Positions 50,401-60,910 of a stretch of DNA of 64,000 nucleotides are shown in pieces. The translations under genes and the position numbers were made by a program. Source of the stretch: Meloidogyne chitwoodi (Eukaryota > Nematoda > Chromadorea > Rhabditida > Meloidogynidae). A model generated the notes under the pieces. The model worked only from the letters and a program-made list of their open reading frames with translations. It was not told the origin of the DNA and did not search any database. Numbering within the stretch: position 1 is the first letter of the stretch; each line of letters begins with the position of its first letter. Location: contig JACZZP010000009.1 in the NCBI GenBank assembly GCA_015183035.1, positions 806,001-870,000 on the forward strand, given 5' to 3'.

Positions 50401-52263
50401 CTAGGGAATGTTTAAAAAAAGTTGAATTAGACCCTTCTTCCTTTTTTTTAATAAAAAATATTTTTTTTTCCATTTAGCCCACCAAAGATAGACGACCTTT
50501 TTACTTTATTTCTCTTCATTTTTTTCTTTTTCCAATCACTGCACAAATTCCTTTATTTTTAATGACTTGCCGGTCTCTTAAAAGCTTTTTTTAGCTACTG
50601 ATAGACAATTGAATATAATCAATCAAGTCAATCAGCCAGACAGTCATTTAATGATTTAAAGAGAAATATAAAATAAATGGGTATATTTTGGCGTTATTTG
50701 GTTAATTAAATAAAATAATGTATTTATTTTTATAAATTAATTAATCTAGAAGAAATACACAAAGATAAAAATAAACAAAAAAGAAGATGATAATCTAATT
50801 TTTTCTTATATTTATATGATTAGGTAAGATAATTTAAAAATAATTTAAAAAAATAATCATACGCCTAATTAATGACACCTTAAAGTATCATTTTTGTAGT
50901 AATATGTAGCAACTTAATAATAAAAAATTCTTTTCTTTTTTTATTAAAAATCATTATAAATATAAAAAGCAGCAAGTAGTATGTAGTAAAGTAGTAATTC
51001 TCTCTTTTTTTTTTTCACATTTTTCATCATCAATCACTAAATTGATGAGCGAGCATTTGAAGCGGTCATCATTCAAAGGCATCAATCCATCAAATTAACG
51101 TCCATTGAAGGTATAGAAGAATATAAACTACTATTTATTATAAGACAGCAGATGGATGCCTGGAGAAAAAATAATTTAAAAAATAAAGAAAAAAATATAA
51201 TTTAAAAGAAGAATTTTTGTGAACAATGTGAAACAAAAAAATAATATAATAATTAATAATAAACTCATGATTATCTAATATTAATAAATAAAAATAATTT
51301 AAAATAAAGGGATTGTTAAATAAATAAATATATTTTTTTTTAATTTAATTAAATATTGTTATAATTCAAAATTATTTTAATTATAATCTTTATTGAATCA
51401 ATTTATTTTTTTTTTTTTTGACAAAAGATAAGTCTTTAAAATAAATTTTTGGGCTTATTATTTAGTAACAACTTAATTATAAGTAAAATAAATTAAATTA
51501 TTTAATTTAAAAAATAAATTAAATTATTTTTTAAATAATTATTAACAAAATAAATTAAATATTATTATGAAGTAAAAGGAATAAATTAAAATTTTTTAAT
51601 TTAATTTTAAGTAAAGAATATAAATATTAATTAATTATAATAATAATATTTAAAAACATTCAAAATGATTAACCAAAAGATGTTCTCTTATTTAAATCAC
51701 TCTTATAATTAAAAAAGATTAAATTTTTTATAAATTAAAAATCAAATTTCTTTTTATAAATAAATATTTTTATTTTACCATAAAATTGTTTGTTTTCTTA
51801 ATTCTCCCAATTTTATTACCAAATTTGTTTTTTATTTTCAAAAATGTATTTTATTTTATTTTTATTTTCTACTTATGTTTTAATTTTATCAATATTATAT
51901 TTTTATTTATTTTCAAGTATTTTATTCTTTTACCTAAATAGATAATATAATTTAATAAAAATAAATAATAATTAAATTTAAAAGTATTTTTAAAAAAAAG
52001 AAAATCAATAAAATATTTTTTTGATTCTCCGCAGTTTTGTGTAAATAAATATATTTTATAAATATTTTTAATTATTTATTTTACTCTTTAATTTATTATT
52101 TAGTCAGAAATTTAAATTAAAACTTAATTAAAATATTTAATAAAATAATAATATTTATTATTATTATCTTCTTCTAAATCTTTTATTATTTTATAAATAA
52201 ATAAATAATTTTATTTTCCACACAACACTCTCTTTATAATTTAAATATTTATATTTTAAAAAT
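47416..52263. other. Large gene desert 3' of the zinc-finger gene
   Basis: 4.8 kb with no supportable gene. It holds six TGATTGAT/ATCAATCA octamers and a GC-richer island at about 48780-49030, consistent with enhancer DNA. Short open frames at 47598-47933, 48924-49133 and 49385-49579 look compositional. Confidence 0.45.
48083..51036. promoter_or_regulatory. Cluster of six TGATTGAT/ATCAATCA octamers
   Basis: Exact octamers at 48083-48090, 48372-48379, 48921-48928 (plus orientation), 50368-50375, 50618-50625 and 51029-51036. At this base composition about one per 10 kb on either strand would be expected. The two near 50.4 and 50.6 kb share extended context (GAATATATCAATCAA and GAATATAATCAATCAA). 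They are candidate PBC/Hox-responsive enhancers of the zinc-finger gene. Confidence 0.4.
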
Positions 52264-54212
52264 AATGTTTTTACCAAGACAAAGTCCTTGGCCTGCAATA
52301 GAAATAAAACAAGCATGGCAAATTCTTGAAGAAACAATTGATTTATATTTGGAAAAATTAAGATCAATTGAACAAAAAGAAACAAATAAAAAATTATTAG
52401 GTAATTTAAATATAAATATATTTATTTATTTAATTATTTAAAATAAAGGTTATGTATTAGCAGAAACATTATTAGCATTTAAACCTGTTCCAAATTTTCG
52501 AGCTTCAATAATGGATGGATATGCTGTTATTTGTTTGTTTTTTTAATTAATATTTTATAATATATTTATATTGTACTACTCTTTTTATTTAAAAATAATT
52601 TTTTAAATAAATATTTTTAGCTTCTGATGGAAAAGGTTCTCGTAGAGTTATAGGTACAAGTAATGCTGGAAAATCAAATGAACAACATAAATTAATATTT
52701 GGTCAATGTATTCGTATAAGTACAGGGGCAAAGTTACCTGAAGAAGCAGATGCTGTTGTTAAATTAGAAGATACTGAATTATTAGAAGAAAATGTGATTA
52801 TTTAAAATAAAATATATTTTAATATAATTGATTAATTTTAATTACATTTTTGGGATTATAATTATTTAATATCTAATATATTTATTTAAATTTTATAAAT
52901 AATAATATAATTTTAATTTATTTATAATAGAATGAAGGAAAAGAGATATTAATTGATATTGGAATTGAACCAAAATTAGGACAAAATATTAGGTTATTTT
53001 TAAATTATATTTTATATAAAAATAATTATAGAGAAATTGGTAGTGATATAGCTAAAGATGAACTTTTATTAAGAAAAGGTACTAAATTAGGCCCAGCTGA
53101 AATTGGGCTTGTTGCCTTAAGTGGGAAAAAGACGGTTTTATTTTTTAAATAAAATAAATTTAAATAAAATAAATTTAAATAAAAAAGATTCTTGTTTATA
53201 AATGTCCTAAAATTTGTGTTATTTCTTCTGGTGATGAACTTATTGACTTTAATAATTTATTTGAAAATAATAATGAATTACTTAATAATGATGGAGTAAT
53301 TGATACTAATAGACCTGTAATTATTTCAATTATTCAAGAAGAGGGTTTTGAAGCAATTGATTGTGGTATAGCCATTGATAGGTTAATTAATAATTATTTA
53401 AAAATAAAAAATAATTTATTTATTATTTTAAGTAAAGAATCATTAATTGAAACATTAAATAAAGCATTTTCAAAATCTGATATAATTGTAATGAGTGGAG
53501 GTGTTTCTATGGGAGAAAAAGTAAATTTAAAATAAATAAATAAATATATTTTTAATTTAAGGATTTACTTAAATTAATTTTAACTGAAAATTTTAATTTA
53601 AAAATACATTTTGGAAGAGTTTATATGAAGCCTGGTTTACCTTCTACTTTTGCTTCTGGAATTGGTAAAGATGGCCGTCTAAAATTGGTATTTGGTTTAC
53701 CTGGTATTTTATTTAAATATTTATTTTTAGAATATTAGTAGACACTTTAAAATAATTTAATTAAATATTTTTAAATAATTTGAATTAAAAAAATAATAAT
53801 ATTTTTTCAGGTAATCCAGTCTCTGCTTTTGTTTCAGCCCATTTATTTGTTATTCCCCAACTTCGTAGAATTTCTGGTTTAGAAATTAATTGGGAAAATC
53901 CAAGAATTACTGTTGAGGTTAATTTATTTATTTTTAAATATTATTTAATTAAAGTTAATTAATCCAATTCCTTTACTTGATTCTCGTCCAGAATATAAAA
54001 GAGCAATTTATTTAAATTCAAATAAAGGAAATATAATTCCAAAAGTAGAATGTATATTTGGAAGTCAAATATCTTCTAGATTATTATCTACACGTTCAGC
54101 TAATTTATTATTAGAATTACCTTCAAAAGAAGAGGAAGAAAAAAAGAAAGGAAATAAAGAAGGATTAAAAATTGGAGATTTAGTTCAGGCATTAATTATT
54201 GGAAAAATTTAA
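52264..54212 (+). CDS. moc-1: Molybdopterin molybdenumtransferase (MoeA / gephyrin E-domain type)
   Basis: Catalyses the last step of molybdenum cofactor synthesis, inserting molybdate into adenylylated molybdopterin. The ATG at 52264 gives MFLPRQSPWPAIEIKQAWQI. Diagnostic motifs follow in order: PVPNFRASIMDGYAV (MoeA signature), IRISTGAKLPEEADAVVKLE, LGQNIREIGSDIAKDELLLR, GTKLGPAEIGLVALSG, CVISSGDELIDF, DTNRPVI, DIIVMSGGVSMGEKD (SGGVS nucleotide/Mo site), HFGRVYMKPGLPSTFA and VFGLPGNPVSAFVSAHLF. A C-terminal domain IV follows. There is no MogA-like G domain, so it matches the separate MoeA-like protein of C. elegans (moc-1) and not fused vertebrate gephyrin. About eight introns. The next gene starts 427 bp downstream on the same strand. 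Confidence 0.92.
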
Positions 54213-54639
54213 AATTAAACAATTAAAATAGTCAAATGTTATTTAATATTTTTATAAAATTATGTAGAGGATTTGCTCTGGTCCAGTTTATGAGTCCAAA
54301 TATCGTGACAATTTAAATTGACCCTTTTGGCATTATGTTATTTCTCTATCTTCCCACTGTATATATACAAAAGGCATATCCTTTTCTTAAATTAAATTTG
54401 ATTGTCTAAATAAATAATTTATAAATGATACTTTTTTTAACCCAAATTTAAAATATATTTTTCTAATCTCCTTTTTTGTTTTATTAAAAATATTGCGCAA
54501 AAAAAATATTTAACCATCTTATTTTAAATCGATTAAAAAAAGGAAAAAACTTGTTAGCCGACAATATTAATTTTCCCCTTTCTCTCATTTTTAATTAAAA
54601 AAGAGAATTCTTTTAATCATTAATTAATATTTAATTAAA

Positions 54640-57600
54640 ATGAAACTTACAACTGATTATGAAAGAGACCAACAATGTGCATTTAGACGTAGAACTCAAA
54701 CACAGCAAGCTATTAATGATTTACCTGAAAAGGTTTTTTTGGGCATGTTTTTAATTTTGTATTTATTTATATTTAGCTTTTATTTTTAAAATTCATTTTT
54801 AAATGTTTTTGGTCACTCCTTATCTATTTTTCAAATATTCTTAATAATTTTTGCCTGAGTTATCTACAATTAAATATAATTTTTTATTTTATTTTCCATT
54901 CAGTGTCCATGTGAAGCATTAGCTGAGAGAATAATTGCTGGTGAATCTCCTTCCCAAGTTCATCGTTGGGCTTTACACAATCAACCACCTAAATTCTTAC
55001 GTCAATTAATCAAATGTTTGTCACCATCTGCTGTTCAACCTGAAGCTTTAGTAGGTCAATTTAGTCATTCAGCAAATCAATTATTGGCTAATTCTGGATG
55101 TCCAATTGAAGATAATGATGGTCAATTTGGAAAATTTTCTTTTGATTCACTTGAACGTTCAAAAATATCAAATATAAACCAATGTTGTGAACATAGACCT
55201 CTTTTTCTTTCTCTTTTAATTTCTGAAAGAGGAGGACATTTTACTTTATTACAAAGGTGAGAAGAACATTTAAACAGAATATTTTTATAAAATTAAAAAA
55301 TATTTAAATTAAAAAATATAAAATTTTGTACGAATATTTGTTAAATTATTAACCCTAATTTTACTTAAAAATTCTGAATTTTTGAGTAAAATTAATTGAA
55401 TAGTTATGGTCAAAAATGTTGATTAAATAATTAACTAATAACATTTTTTGACTATAAACTTTTAAAATATTTATCTAAACAAATTTAAAATTTATAAAAA
55501 AAATAATATAAAATATTATTAAATATATTAAAATAAATGTTTTTTAATTTAAAGTTGGGGAATTTGTTTATCAAATATTAAAGACAGTAAAGGCCAAAAT
55601 CCTTTACATTGGGCAGTACAAAGACAATCATTAAATTCAATACAAGAATTATTACAATTATTACCTAAAGATAAAATTTTATCAAAAGATTTAAATGGAA
55701 TTAATTCTTTACATTTGGCTTCAACACAAAAGTCTTTTAAAATTTTAAAAGTTAATTTAAAAATAATAATTTTAAAAAAATAAATATATATTTTTTAAGC
55801 TTTTATTGGAAATATTAGAAAATGAAGATCTTCAATTAAAATCTGTTGATAAAGAAGGAATGACACCTTTACATTTAGCAGCTGCTGCAGGTTCAGAACA
55901 ATGTTGTGAATTATTATTAGCACCTAAATGGAGATTACCTGTTGATTCTCGTGATAAGTAAAAATTTAAATATTTTATTTTAAAAAATATATTATTTATT
56001 TATTTATTTTAGTTTAGGTAGAACTCCACTTCATTTAGCTGCTTGGAGTCATATTGGTTTATATATATTTTTTAAATATTTTAAAAAAATTTAAAATATT
56101 TTATAGGGGCAAATGTTGTTAAACTTTTAATGGTTAAAAAATCAATTGCTGTAACTATTCGTGATCAACAAGGTTGGACACCCCTTCATATTGCTGGTGA
56201 TTTAATTTAATTAATTATTATTTTGTTATTACCTAGTTATGGCTAATAATCGTCCAGTTCTTGAAACTCTTTTAAAAACAATGGGGGCAGCAGGAACACA
56301 AGTAAATTAATTAATAAATTAAATTTAAATATTATTTATTTTTTAGATATTTGATTATGATTCTCGAACACCTTTACATGTATTTATATTTATTTTAGCT
56401 ATTATTATATTTATAGGAAAAGGGGAAGAAATAATAATTTAACTTTTTGGGGAAAGAACCTTTTTTTATTTTTCGGTAAATTCCCCCATTATTAGGAAAA
56501 AATAAAGAAATTATTTAAGCGATAAATGCGGAAAAAAATAAATTTTTTAAAACTTTTTCTTTTCCTAAAAATAATTTTTAATTTTATTAAAAAATTAGTA
56601 TGCAGCACTTTATGATAGGGCAGAACTTGCCAAATTGCTTATTTTCCAATCTAATGCTAGTAATAATACAAGGGTATTTTAAATATTATTTAAATTAAAA
56701 TTAAATAATTAAAAAAGGATCGTTTTAATGTAACTCCATTACATTATGCAGCAGAATGTGGATCAATTTTAACATTTAAAACAATTTTAAATGATAATGA
56801 AGGAGGACAAGAACCTGTAGATAATGAAGGAAGAACACCTTTTATGTGGGCAATTATTGGACAAAATGAAAAATTAGTTTTAAAAATGGTTATTTAAAAT
56901 TAAAATATTTAAAATTTAATTTTTTAAAATTAAAGTTAAGTAATAAAAATAAAGCTAATCAATTACTTGCATTTAAAGATCATTTTAAAAGGTTTATATT
57001 TTTTAATTTAATTTTTAATTATTTTATTAAGAAATTGTCTTCATTTGGCTGCTTTAAGAGGAGGATTAGAAATGTGTAAATTACTTATTACAATTAATAA
57101 TACACTTAATGTAAAAATAAATAAATTAATTTAATTTAAATAATTAATATTTTAATAAAAAAGATTGAAACAGATGAAAATGGGGCAACACCTGAACATT
57201 TAGCTGCAGGACAAGGAAATAGGTTATTTATTTTATAAAATAGATTTATTAACATTAATTTTAAAATTTTTAAAAAGTCCTCCCGTTATAAAGACATTTC
57301 AATAGATCATATGTCTTTATATCCATGTTTCATAATTACTAATAATACTCTAGGTTGTTACAAAAATTAAAAAAAAATATTAAAAATTTTTAATAAAACT
57401 AAAATAATTATTTAAATGTTAATTTAACAATTTAATTTCTTAAAAAAAATATTTTTTGAGTGAATTAGTACTTTGGTTTGGATATCAACGTGGACATTTA
57501 TCTCCTCCATTAGATGGAATGGATAGGTAATATTTATATTATTATTTAAATAAATAAAAATAATTAAAAACAGAACACCTTTTTTCTATGCTTGTTTAGG

Positions 57601-57947
57601 AGGTCAAGTATCAACAGTTGAAGCTATGGTTTTTTTTAATATTTTTTTAAAAAAATATAAATAATTTATTTATTTTTTATTTGCAATCTTTACATATTGA
57701 CCCTGAACATATTGACAATCTTGGACGTTCTGCTCTTCATTGTTCTGTTATTTCTGGTTCATTAAATTGTGTTAAAGCATTAATTGAAAGCAAAGTATTT
57801 TAATTTAAATTTTTAAATTATTTAATATTTTTTCAGTTATATTTTAATACAACTTTAGCAGATAATAATAATAAAACACCTTTTGATATTGCTAGAGAAC
57901 AACAAATGTTGGAAATTTTATTTTATTTAGAAAGTAAAAATAATTAA
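54640..57947 (+). CDS. mlt-4: Ankyrin-repeat protein, MLT-4/inversin-like
   Basis: C. elegans MLT-4 is the inversin relative that works with NEKL kinases in endocytosis and moulting. The N-terminus (TQTQQAINDLPEKCPCEALA) is followed by at least ten ankyrin repeats: NPLHWAVQRQSLNSIQELLQ, GMTPLHLAAAAGSEQCCELL, GRTPLHLAAWSHIGANVVKL, GWTPLHIAVMANNRPVLETL, SRTPLHYAALYDRAELAKLL, NVTPLHYAAECGS, NEGRTPFMWAIIGQNEKLVL, RNCLHLAALRGGLEMCKLLI, GATPEHLAAGQGN, GRSALHCSVISGSLNCVKAL and NKTPFDIAREQQ. The EGRTPFMWA repeat parallels inversin EGRTSFMWA. The protein ends shortly after the last repeat (FYLESKNN), with no IQ/calmodulin tail as in vertebrate inversin. About 15 short introns. The exon junction at 57222/57458 is in frame only if the intervening 235 bp is removed whole. 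Orthology is by resemblance. Confidence 0.8.
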
Positions 57948-58086
57948 CCAAAAATTAAATTTATTTAATTATTCTTTTGTATGGAATTACTATAAAATTA
58001 GAGAAAATTCAAAATATTGTTTAAACCTTTTTTAATATTAATCAAATTCTTTTAAATAAAAAATAATTATAATTTTAAAAATAATA

Positions 58087-59067
58087 TCAAATATGTATAA
58101 CTTCAATTGGATAATAACTTTTGTGATTACCTCCTCCAGGTTGAATTAAACTGAAAAAATAAATTAAAATTTAATTAATTTTAACTAAAATTTGTTTCTT
58201 CAAAAATATAAAATTATTTTAATTTTACCATGGCCATTCAGGATGTTTAAGTGTTATTTGTTGTTTCTTTTTAATATATTGTTCAACAGTTGGTCCACGC
58301 ATAAAAGCAAAAGTTCTATTAGCACCAGTCATTGTTAATCCACCATAAACTTTTTTTTAAATAAAAATAATTAAAATTTAAAATCACAGACCAAAATTAA
58401 TTGGCTTTTTTCCATAAAGTGCAGACATATGTTTTCCATTTAATAAATTATTAATTGTATTTAACTAAATAAAAATATATTTATTATTTTAATATTATTT
58501 AAAAACACAAACATCTCTTTTAAAAATAAATGAAAGTTTTTCCTCCTCTTTAATACCCAAATTTTTCATTAAATATTGGGGAACAGTTTCACGCCTGAAA
58601 ATAAAAATAAATAGATTTATTTAAAAAAAAAATTGAAGAAAAATTAAATTATATATTATTGAAAACTAAATAATTTTTTTTTAAATTTAATATTAACTTT
58701 TTCTCCATAATATTCGGATCAGTATAAGAAGTTGTAGCAGTATTCATTTCCACTTTAATTCGCTTCACTAAAATAATTAATTATATAAAATAATATTTAT
58801 AAACCTTTTAATTCTCCTTCTTCCTCACTACTGCTATTTTCAGTTGAAGATGATCCTGAAGAATCAGAAGAGCCAGAATCTGAAGATGATGAAGAATCTT
58901 CTCTGGCCTTTCTTTTCTTTACAATTTTTTCATTGGAAATTAATTTACTAAATAAAAATTAATATATATTTTTTTAAATAAAATTAATTGATTAATCAAT
59001 ACTTTTTAGTTTTTGGAGATTCTTCATCTGAAGAAATTTGACCTTGTTCTTCTTCAACTTTTTCCAT
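58087..59067 (-). CDS. PAZ-only Argonaute-like protein with acidic/Ser N-terminus
   Basis: The ATG at 59067 gives MEKVEEEQGQISSDEES. Exon 2 has a basic cluster (KIVKKRKARED, possible nuclear signal) and a phosphorylatable Ser/Glu tract (SSSSSDSGSSDSSG...EEEGEL). The C-terminal 110 residues resemble the second half of a nematode Argonaute PAZ domain: VLNTINNLLNGKHMSALYGK, then NRTFAFMRGPTVEQYIKKKQ, then ITLKHPEWPSLIQPG and YYPIEVIHI. Argonautes read similarly (V-x-EYF...I-LKYP-LPC-...YYPLEV). Translation stops right after YYPIEV, and only 139 bp separates the stop from the convergent mlt-4-like gene, so no MID or PIWI domain can follow on this strand. Six or so exons with good junctions argue against recent truncation. 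Function unknown; possibly a decoy or adaptor in small-RNA pathways. Confidence 0.6.
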
Positions 59068-59305
59068 TTAATTAAATATAAATAAATAACTAAAAAAATA
59101 AAAATTAATTTTAAAATATTTAATAAATAAAATATTTTAAATCCCTCAACTTTTGAGGTTAAAATATTTATATTAAAAAATAAATAAATAAAAATAAATG
59201 TAGTAGTATTATTCCCATGAGAAAAGTTCTTTATAAACTTTTTTATAAATATATTGACTCACAAAAATAAACAAAAAATAAACTAAAAAACAACAAAAAT
59301 ATTTA
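59068..59305. promoter_or_regulatory. Divergent promoter between the PAZ-only and arrestin-domain genes
   Basis: 238 bp of AT-rich DNA separates two divergent ATGs, so both promoters or trans-splice sites must lie here. No specific motif was recognised. Confidence 0.4.
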
Positions 59306-60789
59306 ATGAAAATAGAAAATTTTGAATTAAAATTAGAAAAACCTCAAGAATATATTTATTTGGCTGGTGAAGAAATAAAGGTTTAATTAAAATTAAATTA
59401 AAAATAAATAAATATTATTTTAGGGTAAATTAAATATAATTACAAAAGAAAAAACAAGAATTGCTCGTCTTTCTCTTAGAACATTAGGTTCTACTTTTAC
59501 TTATTGGCAATATTCTAATAATATTGAATATGAAAGTAAAGAAATAAATTTAGATTTATATAAAGATTTAACTGAGTAAATTTATATTTTTTTAAATTTA
59601 AATATTTATTTAAAGAGAATTATCTATTTATTGTGATAAAGCAATGGAATTAAATTGTGGAGAATATAAACTCGAATTTGCTGTTAAAGTTATTTTATTT
59701 AAATTTTATTTTTAATTTTTTATAGCTTCCAATAAATGCAATTTCGAGTTTCAATGAAGTTGGTTATGGAAATATAAAATATTCAATTTTGGCTATACTA
59801 GTAAGTTAAAAAAAAAAGAAAAAGATTTAAAGATTAAATTGAAAAATTGAGAGAAATTATAAATAAAGAGAGAAATGTTTTTTGAGATAAAAATTAAAAA
59901 TAAAAATAATGTTAAGGATATTGCTGAGGATTGCGGAGAAAGTGAAATTGTATCAGGTTCATAAAGAACTTTTTGTTAAAAATTAATTTATTTTAAGAAT
60001 CTGAAATTCAATTAAAAAGTTTATTAACTCTTGATTCTCCTCACTTTCTTAACTCAGCTTATTCTACAGAGGAAATTGTTACCGATCGAGTTTGTAATAT
60101 TTTATGTTTTTGGTTGTCAAATTTATTTATTTTTTCAAAAATTATTATTTTTCAAATAGCAAATCACAAAAACGAATAAAATTAACATTGCGGAGCTCAT
60201 TTTTGGGTCTTCTCCCAGGTAAATTATTTAAATTTAATTTTATTTTTTTTATTTGAAATAGGTGAAACATGTAAATTGTCCTTAATTATGGAAAAGCAAT
60301 TAAAGAAGTCAGGCATTAAAAAATTAAAGCAAGTTAAATGTATTCTTTTATTTTGTAATTTTGTGTTAAACATAAATTTAGGGATAAAATTGTCTCTCTG
60401 TCAACAGGTAACTTTTATAAATTATTTAAAGTGAGATGACCCATTACAAATATTTTTAAGATAGATTTTATGGCGTGTAGAAAAAATACTCGAAACGTAT
60501 GGGATAGGAGATTAATAACTAGGGCCATTCAAAGCTACGTAAGAAAATAATTTTCAAAAATATTATTTTTAAAAACATCTTCTAGACTAATAATTCTAAT
60601 AATATAAAATGTGACATACTGTCAGAGTCAGAACAGCAAATACAATTTCACATTCCCTGCAATTTACCACCAACTTCAGTAAAAGAAAATGGCCTAATAA
60701 ATTTTAGTTATTTCTTCAGAATTGAAATTGAACAAAATTTTGATATTATTTTACCTATTGTGATTGGCTCATTTAGAACAATTCAGTAA
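59306..60789 (+). CDS. Arrestin-domain-containing protein (alpha-arrestin)
   Basis: Alpha-arrestins are adaptors for receptor trafficking and ubiquitylation. The translation starts MKIENFELKLEKPQEYIYLA. The arrestin-N fold is shown by YLAGEEIKGKLNI, ARLSLRTLGSTFTYW, and GEYKLEFAVKLPINAISSFN followed by GYGNIKYSILAIL, the family's LPPSFEG..G.IRYWVKA strand pair. The arrestin-C half reads IKLTLRSSFLGLLPGETCKL, LKKSGIKKLKDKIVSLST, IQFHIPCNLPPTSVKENGL, INFSYFFRIEIEQ and a terminal DIILPIVIGSFRTIQ, equal to the family's LPIVIGT. No PPXY tail is present, since the protein stops just after the PIVIG strand. About nine short introns. The gene is convergent with rbm39, 121 bp apart. C. elegans has many arrd genes; which one this matches is not resolved. 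Confidence 0.85.
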
Positions 60790-60910
60790 ATTTATTAAAA
60801 GAAATGACAAAATTAAAAAAAAATAAAATCGAAAAAAAAACAATTTTCTTTCCAAAAATAGCAGAAAAATATTTATATTAAAAAAACGGCTGTGTACAAT
60901 TTTATCAATT

